Shown here: in pieces, positions 1 to 5,039 of the stretch
How the letters are laid out: every line of letters starts with the position of its first letter
How positions within the stretch are numbered: the first letter of the stretch is position 1
From: Pseudomonadota bacterium
GTDB taxonomy: Bacteria; Myxococcota; UBA9042; PHBI01
DNA length: 9,143 nucleotides
Assembly: GCA_005788935.1 (NCBI GenBank)
Contig: SYAK01000541.1
Coordinates: 1 to 9,143, forward strand
Direction of reading: 5' to 3'
Translations under genes and position numbers: made by a program
The notes under the pieces: model-generated
Seen by the model: only the letters and a program-made list of their open reading frames with translations
What the model was told of the DNA's origin: nothing
Databases searched by the model: none

Positions 1-218
1 CACGGCGGGCTCGCCGCTCCCGTGGCTTGCTGGAAGGCTCGCCAGCCTGCGTTCGTGACGGGCCTCGCGTCGAGCCAGAAGCCGGGGACCCATCGGCGCC
101 GGGGCGCTCCGCCGTCGCGCACCACGAGCGCCCAACCGCCGGGAACCCGAAACATCGGCCCGAGCGGCGGTCGCGACGCCGCCACAGGAGGCGTCAGAAA
201 TGGGAACCAGCCTCGCAT
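1..218 (-). CDS. Formylglycine-generating-enzyme-like (SUMF1/FGE-sulfatase fold) protein, N-terminal part only
   Basis: This frame is open from ATG 218 to the window edge (72 complete codons). Residues 24-28 read RVPGG, and residues 43-67 carry a W-V-P-G-F-W-L-D block, then PVTN (53-56), then W-R-A-F and A-T-G. This is the N-terminal signature of the FGE-sulfatase (SUMF1) family, where a 'F-W/Y-x-D-x-x-x-V-T-N-x-x-(Y/W)-x-x-F' strand-turn is diagnostic. Family members include true formylglycine-generating enzymes, EgtB-like iron enzymes and many domains of unknown role, some fused to bacterial Ser/Thr kinases. The discriminating C-terminal residues lie outside the window, so the activity cannot be assigned. 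The start is supported by GGGAG at 229-225 with a 6-nt spacer. A GTG immediately upstream (221-219) would leave only 3 nt. The gene follows the kinase stop by 48 nt, so it is probably the last visible gene of the kinase operon. The segment between the PGG and FWLD motifs is unusually short. No signal peptide is obvious. Confidence 0.72.
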   Translation of the reverse strand, partial: MRGWFPFLTPPVAASRPPLGPMFRVPGGWALVVRDGGAPRRRWVPGFWLDARPVTNAGWRAFQQATGAASPP

Positions 219-224
219 CACGCG

Positions 225-229
225 CTCCC
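225..229 (-). promoter_or_regulatory. Ribosome binding site deciding the FGE-like start
   Basis: GGGAG on the minus strand lies 6 nt upstream of ATG 218. It favours that ATG over the adjacent in-frame GTG at 221. The in-frame stop upstream is the kinase's own TGA (269-267), so no longer start exists apart from these two codons. Confidence 0.5.
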
Positions 230-266
230 GCCGAGGTTCAGGAGGACGACCACGTCGCTTGGCCCG

Positions 267-2378
267 TCACTCGCCGTCGACCTCGTCGAGGGTCCGTGTC
301 TTCGGTCGACGAGGCGCCGGGTCGGGCTCGGCTGGGGCGCGCACAGCGGCGGGCTTCGGCGCGGGCGGCTCGACCACGTTTGTTGCGGGCTCGGTTGCCG
401 GGCGGGCCACAGGGGCTGGCGCGGCGCCTCCGGTCCTCGTGCCAGCGGTGCCGAGCGGCAGCGGCGGCGCGCTCCGGGGCGCGGCTGACCGCGCGACGGG
501 TGCCAGGACGACGTTCCGCGTGTTCGCCGTGTCTGCCTCGGCGCTGATGGTGATGGGCAGCGTCGCGTCCGCGTGGCCTGGCGCCTTCAGCGTGAAGACA
601 TGGGTCCCGACGCCGACGTCCACCGTCAGCGGCGTCGTGCCGATGACGTGGCCCGCCCGCAGGAGCGTGGCCCCGGGAGGCACCGACTCGATCCGAAGCG
701 GCCAGGCGGTCGCGGCGGGCGCATCGACAGGCGCATCGACAGCCGTGGGCGATGCGGTCTCTGGACTCAGGCCCGTCGCCGCCATCGGGGCGGCTGTCTG
801 GGCCGTCAGCGCGGTCGTCCCCGCCAGCTCGGTGGGCTGCGGTGCGGCCGGGGCGTCGAGCGCCACCGGGGCGGTCATCGGCTTGTCCTCGAGCATCGGC
901 AGCAGCAGCACCATGCCGCCAACACCGATGAGGAACGCCGCCGCGAGCAGGAGCCCGGTCATCCACTTCGGGCGGTCGGCGCGGATCGCACGTCCGACGC
1001 TGCTCGGCTCGGTCGAGGCGCCCGCGGGGACGCGAACCTCGATGGTGGGCGGTATCGGTGCGGCGTCCGGGCGCGCCAACAGCGTCGTCTCCGAGCGCTG
1101 GTGGCCGGGCGCGGGACGGGGTGGCTCGAAGGTCGTCGTCGCAGGCAGCTCGGACGAAGTCGGCCCGGTGAAGGGACGGATGCCGCCCGTCGCGCGAAGG
1201 CCGCTGCCGCCAGCCACCGTGGGGGCGGGCGCCTCGAGCGAGCGCGCCTCGGGCCCGCTGTTTGCGCCGACCGTCTTGAGCTGGCGCGTCGTCGGCTGAG
1301 CCCCCCGTCCGGGGTCTGCCATCTCGAGCGTGGAGCCTGGCGCCTCGAGCGGGCCGGAGTCGCGCCCGGTCGCCCGCATGGCCTGGGTCGCGCGACGCAC
1401 GCGTGGCGCGCCGAGGTCGAGGGTCGCGAGGGCCGCGCGCATGTCAGCCGCGCTCTGGAAGCGGTGGGCCGGGTTCTTCGCGAGCGCCTTCATCACGACC
1501 AGCTCGAGGCGGTCCGGAAACATCAGGTCGGGGCGGATGTCCGAAAACGGCCGCGGAGATTCCTCGAGGTGCTTGCGGTAGAGGTCGTAGCGGTTCTTGC
1601 CGTCGAACGGCAGGCGCCCTGTCAGCAGTCGGTACATGACGCAACCGAGCGCGTACAGGTCCGCGCGCCCGTCGACCCGCGCCCCGACCACCTGCTCGGG
1701 CGCCATGTACTGCGGTGTCCCGCACACCTGACGCTGCTCCGTCACGAGGTCGTCGAAACCGTCGCGCGCCGTGTCGTTCGGGCCCGTCGAGATCTCCTCG
1801 TGTTCGTCCTCGATGTCCTTCGCGATGCCGAAGTCGAGGATCTTGACGTGGTACGGGTCATCATTCTTGCGGACGAGGAACAGGTTGTCGGGCTTCAGGT
1901 CGCGGTGGACCGTCCGTTCGGCGTGGGCGTGCTCGAGGGCCTGCAGGATCTGGTCGGCGATGTGGACCGTGTCATGCGGCGAGAACCCGTCCGCGGTCAG
2001 CGCGTCGTTCAGGACGCGCCCCGACAGGAACTCCATGACGAGAAAGAGTTTTCCGTCGTCGGTCGTGCCGTAGTCGTGGATGACGCAGCAGTTCGGGTGG
2101 CTCAGGTTCGCGGCGATGCGGGCCCCGCGCGAGAAGCGCTTGGCTGCGGCGTCGTCGGCGGGTGGCAGGACCTTGATGGCGACCACGCGCTCGGTCCCCA
2201 TCTGCCAAGCCCTCCAGACAGCGGAGTCCATGCCGCCGACGCCGACGAGCTCCTGCACCCGGTAGCGCCCGCCCACGACCTGTCCCGCGAGGTCCTCGAC
2301 CACGGGCGCGCCGTCGCGTGCGCACTTCGGGCGCGGACGCGGGCTCGACTCGCCACACTGGGAACAGATCCAGCTCAC
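267..2378 (-). CDS. Transmembrane Ser/Thr protein kinase (Hanks type) with extracytoplasmic PEGA domain
   Basis: The protein has 703 residues. Residues 5-19 form a small Cys cluster (C5-x2-C8, C19, then a 'C-x-x-D-G' turn), a degenerate zinc ribbon. The kinase domain spans about 39-318: P-loop 46-54, VAIK with Lys69, HRDLKPDN with Asp160 and Asn165, DFG at 182-184, GTPxYMAPEQ at 220-229, D240-L-Y-A-L-G and RFQSAADMR near the end. Residues 320-470 are a Pro/Ala/Thr-rich linker. One membrane helix (about 473-496) follows, then a PEGA-type beta domain (about 559-628, P-P-G-A at 567-570) and a Pro/Ala-rich tail. The catalytic domain is therefore cytoplasmic and the PEGA domain outside the inner membrane. 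Odd points: the alpha-C Glu is Gly85, the third P-loop Gly is Asp51, and the activation segment is long and acidic. Translation starts at GTG (reads S-W-I-C next), with AGGAG at 2393-2389. It lies 21 nt after the binding-protein gene, within the same operon. Substrates are unknown. Confidence 0.95.
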   Translation of the reverse strand: MSWICSQCGESSPRPRPKCARDGAPVVEDLAGQVVGGRYRVQELVGVGGMDSAVWRAWQMGTERVVAIKVLPPADDAAAKRFSRGARIAANLSHPNCCVIHDYGTTDDGKLFLVMEFLSGRVLNDALTADGFSPHDTVHIADQILQALEHAHAERTVHRDLKPDNLFLVRKNDDPYHVKILDFGIAKDIEDEHEEISTGPNDTARDGFDDLVTEQRQVCGTPQYMAPEQVVGARVDGRADLYALGCVMYRLLTGRLPFDGKNRYDLYRKHLEESPRPFSDIRPDLMFPDRLELVVMKALAKNPAHRFQSAADMRAALATLDLGAPRVRRATQAMRATGRDSGPLEAPGSTLEMADPGRGAQPTTRQLKTVGANSGPEARSLEAPAPTVAGGSGLRATGGIRPFTGPTSSELPATTTFEPPRPAPGHQRSETTLLARPDAAPIPPTIEVRVPAGASTEPSSVGRAIRADRPKWMTGLLLAAAFLIGVGGMVLLLPMLEDKPMTAPVALDAPAAPQPTELAGTTALTAQTAAPMAATGLSPETASPTAVDAPVDAPAATAWPLRIESVPPGATLLRAGHVIGTTPLTVDVGVGTHVFTLKAPGHADATLPITISAEADTANTRNVVLAPVARSAAPRSAPPLPLGTAGTRTGGAAPAPVARPATEPATNVVEPPAPKPAAVRAPAEPDPAPRRPKTRTLDEVDGE
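719..742. repeat. Two-copy 12-bp tandem repeat inside the kinase gene
   Basis: GCGCATCGACAG occurs twice head to tail. It encodes a repeated V-D-A-P in the extracytoplasmic linker just before the PEGA domain (residues about 547-554). It looks like a small in-frame slippage duplication in low-complexity sequence. Confidence 0.8.
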
Positions 2379-2388
2379 TCCCCGGGTA

Positions 2389-2393
2389 CTCCT
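2389..2393 (-). promoter_or_regulatory. Ribosome binding site for the kinase GTG start
   Basis: AGGAG on the minus strand lies within the 21-nt gap between the binding-protein stop (2402-2400) and the kinase GTG (2378-2376), with a 10-nt spacer. A GGGGA run directly abuts the GTG but leaves no spacer, so AGGAG is the better candidate. Confidence 0.55.
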
Positions 2394-2399
2394 GTGTGT

Positions 2400-3989
2400 T
2401 CAGGGTTCAGCCGCCCCGCAGGCCGGGCTGGCGTTCTGCTGCGGAATCTGCGCGAAACTGTACACCCCCGCGCCGGTGGCGTCCACTGCGACGCCGTCCC
2501 AGACCGTCCCGAGCGTCACGATCCGGCTGCCTCCCGACTCTGACAACACCGGGTCCGGGTCGAGATTCCAAAGCTCCATGCTGCTCGCGGGGTCACCGTT
2601 CGCGTCAAAGTCGAGCGGGCCGGACAGCCCGACGAGGTCGATGGTCCCGAGCGCGTCGAAGCGCAGGGCGCGAACGCCGGTCCCGAAGCTGCCGTCGAGC
2701 GGGCTGCCGAGGGTGACGGGCACGCCATGGGAGAGGCGGGCGAGGCCCTCTGCGAGGTCGCGCCCGCGAGGCGTGCGGACGCCCGCACCTGCGGCGGCGG
2801 CGGCGGCGAAGGCGAGGGCATAGGTCGCGTCGTAGGCGTGGACGGAGTAGGTCCCAGGCTCCTTGCCACCGGTCAGCTGGCGATAACGGTCGGCGAACGC
2901 CTGATATCCCGCGGTGTCCCGGCGGTACGAGGGGTAGGTGCCGACGATGTTGCAGAGGAGCTGCGGGTCGTCGAGCCCTGGGACCAGCAGCGCGCCGTCG
3001 CGGTCGCGCAGCCCGTCCACCAGCCCGCCTGTCCGGAGCCCTTCGGCCAGCACGAACGCCCACGGCTTGCCCTCCGCGAGGCGCAGGAACGACAGCCCGT
3101 CGGGGGCATAGCCGACCAGCACGACCGCGTCCGGGGCAAAGGCCTCGATGTCCGCCAGGATCGCGGCGTGGACGTCCGCCTGGGCGAGTGACAGGTCGTC
3201 GGTCGGGTAGGCCTGGCTGCGGAACGTGTTGGCGCAGCTGCGCGGGTCGCAGTAGGCGTTTCGGACGACGGACGCGAGGCCGTTGCCGTACGCGTCGTCC
3301 CGATGGACGACGTAGATGCGTTCGTAGGCCCGGTGGGCGAGATAGCCAGCGATGACGCCGCCCTGGAGCGCGTCCGACGGGACGGTTCGCCAGAGGAGTC
3401 CCGTCTCGTCGACGAGGGAAATCTCCGGCGAGGTCGCGGACGGAGAGATGAGGAGCGTGCCAGATTCGCGCGCGACGCTGCCGTAGGTGGCGATGACCTC
3501 GGTCGAGCTTCCGGGGCCGATGATGGCCGGTACGTCGGCCACGTCGACGAGGTGTTGCGCGGCGCGTTCGGCGACGTCGGCCTGGGTGCCCGAGTCGCAC
3601 GCGAGGACGCGCAGCATGCGTCCGTTGATACCGCCAGCCTGGTTGATCTCGGCGACGGCGAGACGGACACCGTCCTCCATCGCTGGGCCCTCGTCGGCGA
3701 GGCCGCCCGAGAGCGGCAGCAGCGTGCCGAGCGTCAGGGTGTCAGCCGAGGCGTCCGTCTCTCCGAACAGCGTGTAGCATCCAAGTGAGGCCTCGCCGGC
3801 CGGGACCGTCGCGCTGACCTCGGGAAAGACCAGGTCGGGCATCGCGCAGGTGCCACGCGTGCAGACGAGGCTGCGGCCGACGGCTGCGCACTCGGCGTCG
3901 ACCACGCACTGGGCGTCGAAGTCCGTGATGGCGGTGCAGCCCGCGGCGGAGAGGGCCGAGAGACCCGCGAGCAGGGAGAAGCGACTCAC
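2400..3989 (-). CDS. Orphan LivJ-type periplasmic ligand-binding lipoprotein
   Basis: The protein has 529 residues from GTG 3989. Residues 1-17 are a short lipoprotein signal ending in an A-A-G-C lipobox, with lipidated Cys18. Residues 19-52 hold four cysteines (28, 34, 43, 48) in a C-x5-C-x8-C-x4-C pattern, a disulfide-rich linker of the kind seen in myxobacterial lipoproteins. From about residue 82 it is a type 1 periplasmic-binding fold of the branched-chain amino acid (Peripla_BP_6/LivJ) group. Landmarks are TLGTLLPLSG, 'A-E-I-N-x-A-G-G-I-N-G-R', AIIGPGSS and the binding-site-like S-P-S-A-T-S-P. The C-terminal 'L-D-F-D-A-N-G-D' block is also typical. The family binds amino acids or other small polar ligands, but the ligand cannot be read here. 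The start is set by GGAGG at 4000-3996 (6-nt spacer) and by the signal peptide. A longer in-frame extension to 4127 would bury the signal and overlap the TPR gene heavily. No permease or ATPase gene is visible, so a sensory role beside the kinase is inferred. Confidence 0.9.
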   Translation of the reverse strand: MSRFSLLAGLSALSAAGCTAITDFDAQCVVDAECAAVGRSLVCTRGTCAMPDLVFPEVSATVPAGEASLGCYTLFGETDASADTLTLGTLLPLSGGLADEGPAMEDGVRLAVAEINQAGGINGRMLRVLACDSGTQADVAERAAQHLVDVADVPAIIGPGSSTEVIATYGSVARESGTLLISPSATSPEISLVDETGLLWRTVPSDALQGGVIAGYLAHRAYERIYVVHRDDAYGNGLASVVRNAYCDPRSCANTFRSQAYPTDDLSLAQADVHAAILADIEAFAPDAVVLVGYAPDGLSFLRLAEGKPWAFVLAEGLRTGGLVDGLRDRDGALLVPGLDDPQLLCNIVGTYPSYRRDTAGYQAFADRYRQLTGGKEPGTYSVHAYDATYALAFAAAAAAGAGVRTPRGRDLAEGLARLSHGVPVTLGSPLDGSFGTGVRALRFDALGTIDLVGLSGPLDFDANGDPASSMELWNLDPDPVLSESGGSRIVTLGTVWDGVAVDATGAGVYSFAQIPQQNASPACGAAEP

Positions 3990-4834
3990 AGCGAGCCTCC
4001 GAAGGTCAGGCCGGCCGCGCCGTTCCCGACGAGGGGCGCGATGCGCCAGGACCGCGCGCCGCGCGAAGCGACCGAGGCTCCACTGGCACCGGCTGGCTCG
4101 GCCCCGGCGGTGCCGAGGAGGTACCACGCGGCCCCGCCCGCTGCGGCGAGCAGGCCTCCGACGACCAGGATGTCCGCGCCGACGGCAAGTCCGGCGCCCG
4201 AGGCACGGAGGCGCTCGGCGCGCGCAACCTCGCGGGCCGACTCCGCGGCCTGCAGGCGGTACTCCACACCGAGCGCCGTGCCGCCGAGGGCCAGGCCGGT
4301 GAGGAGGGCCACGCCGCCCGAGGCCATCGTGACGAACGGCCAGAGCGCGCTGTCGGGCGTCTGCGAAGCGGGTTCGGGCGCACGGTCGGGCGGGGGCTCC
4401 TTCTTCGGAGGCGGGTTCTGGGTCGGCTGGGTCCCGTTCTTGCGGGCCCTGATCGCCTCGCGCACCTTGGCGAGCCGGTTCTCGGCCTTGCTGATGAGCT
4501 CGGGCGGCGCGTCGCGGTTCGCGGCGACCCGTTCGTAGTAGCCCTCGGCGAGCTCGAGGTTGTCGAGCTTGCGCTCGCAGATGTAGGCGATGTTGAAGAG
4601 CACCGCAGGGTCTGGGATGGTGTCGAAGGCGGACAGGTAGAGGCGCATCGCATCCTCGAACCGGCCCGCCTCGAATGCCTTTTCGGCGTCGGCGTAGAGC
4701 TTGTCGAAACGCTCGAGCTCGCGCGCGGTCGGCTCGGCTGGGCGCGCGAGCGATGGCGACGGCGTTGCGGCCAAGGCTGCCGCGATGAAGAGGGAGCTCA
4801 GCCTTCGGCGGACATGGGTGGTCGAACTCGGCAT
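3986..4834 (-). CDS. Secreted/membrane TPR protein, first gene of the kinase operon
   Basis: The protein has 282 residues from ATG 4834. Residues 1-30 look like a signal peptide (R-R-R-L then a hydrophobic core, S-L-A before the likely cut). Residues about 41-125 are helical TPR-like repeats ('A-E-K-A-F-E-A-G-R-F-E-D-A-M-R-L-Y', then 'P-A-V-L-F-N-I-A-Y-I-C-E', then a third helix pair). A Pro/Lys-rich spacer follows (about 135-160), then two hydrophobic helices (about 164-190 and 215-241). The C-terminus is short, with a W-R-I-A-P-L start and an F-G-G-S-L end. TPRs mediate protein-protein contacts. Proteins of this build are common beside PEGA kinases in myxobacteria (recollection, not searched). 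Its stop overlaps the next gene's GTG by 4 nt (GTGA), and its last Gly codons encode that gene's ribosome-binding site, which suggests translational coupling. The open frame continues upstream to 5374, but that extension has no domain logic and overlaps the divergent kelch gene. No ribosome-binding site precedes ATG 4834. Confidence 0.85.
   Translation of the reverse strand: MPSSTTHVRRRLSSLFIAAALAATPSPSLARPAEPTARELERFDKLYADAEKAFEAGRFEDAMRLYLSAFDTIPDPAVLFNIAYICERKLDNLELAEGYYERVAANRDAPPELISKAENRLAKVREAIRARKNGTQPTQNPPPKKEPPPDRAPEPASQTPDSALWPFVTMASGGVALLTGLALGGTALGVEYRLQAAESAREVARAERLRASGAGLAVGADILVVGGLLAAAGGAAWYLLGTAGAEPAGASGASVASRGARSWRIAPLVGNGAAGLTFGGSL
3996..4000 (-). promoter_or_regulatory. 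Ribosome binding site embedded in the TPR gene end
   Basis: GGAGG on the minus strand lies 6 nt upstream of the GTG start of the ligand-binding lipoprotein. It falls within the last codons (G-G-S-L-stop) of the TPR gene. It fixes the lipoprotein start and points to coupled translation through the GTGA overlap at 3989-3986. Confidence 0.75.
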
Positions 4835-4844
4835 GCGGGGTCGA

Positions 4845-4873
4845 AGACTAGCACGGTCCGCGTTCGGGTGCAA
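4845..4873 (-). promoter_or_regulatory. Candidate promoter of the minus-strand operon
   Basis: On the minus strand, TTGCAC (4873-4868) and TAGTCT (4850-4845) are separated by 17 nt. The -10-like hexamer fits TAnnnT, although the -35 element matches the consensus only in its TTG. Only 10 nt separate the -10 element from ATG 4834, so the transcript would be leaderless or carry a leader of a few nucleotides, in keeping with the missing ribosome-binding site. This is pattern-based only. Confidence 0.45.
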
Positions 4874-4909
4874 ACCGGTCGGGACGCGCGTCTGGTGTCG
4901 GTTGGCGGC

Positions 4910-4919
4910 GCGCATGCGC
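4910..4919. other. 10-bp palindrome in the divergent intergenic region
   Basis: GCGCATGCGC is a perfect palindrome between the two candidate promoters. It could be an operator half-site, but such palindromes arise easily in DNA this G+C-rich. Apart from the promoters and this palindrome, the 205-bp region shows nothing recognisable. Confidence 0.2.
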
Positions 4920-4983
4920 CCGACAGGACGGGGCGGTTCTGTGCGCGTTGGCACGGCGACGGCCAGGCGTGGTGCGGTCGTGC

Positions 4984-5013
4984 TTGACACGGGCGCGGCG
5001 CAGGCGGGAAGCT
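4984..5013 (+). promoter_or_regulatory. Candidate promoter of the kelch lipoprotein gene
   Basis: A perfect TTGACA at 4984-4989 is followed, 18 nt later, by GAAGCT at 5008-5013, a poor -10 match that keeps only A2 and T6. A transcript start near 5020 would leave a leader of about 20 nt containing GGAGG at 5029-5033. The geometry is good, but the -10 is weak. Confidence 0.4.
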
Positions 5014-5028
5014 CGGGCGCTGCCAACC

Positions 5029-5033
5029 GGAGG
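5029..5033 (+). promoter_or_regulatory. Ribosome binding site of the kelch lipoprotein
   Basis: GGAGG lies 6 nt before ATG 5040. It selects this start, which directly yields a lipoprotein signal peptide, over the longer open frame reaching back to 4701. Confidence 0.8.
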
Positions 5034-5039
5034 CCCGTC

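Noticed and set aside
573..2543. A 656-codon open frame on the plus strand opposite the kinase, and another at 22-1299.
   Set aside because: Both are Arg/Ala/Gly-rich with no recognisable domain, and lie antisense to a kinase with intact motifs. Such frames are a by-product of high third-position G+C.
4949..4964. Sigma-54-like site: TGGCACG, then GC at the right -12 spacing.
   Set aside because: The -12 box reads CGGCC rather than TTGCA, so only the GC is kept. No enhancer-binding regulator is visible.
4899..5029. 8-bp inverted repeat CGGTTGGC/GCCAACCG with arms 115 bp apart, considered as a paired operator.
   Set aside because: An 8-bp match in a 200-bp G+C-rich region is close to chance expectation. 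It is only mentioned within the divergent-region finding.
4701..5039. N-terminal extension of the kelch gene to the ATG at 4701.
   Set aside because: It would overlap the oppositely oriented TPR gene, bury the lipoprotein signal and ignore the GGAGG before ATG 5040.
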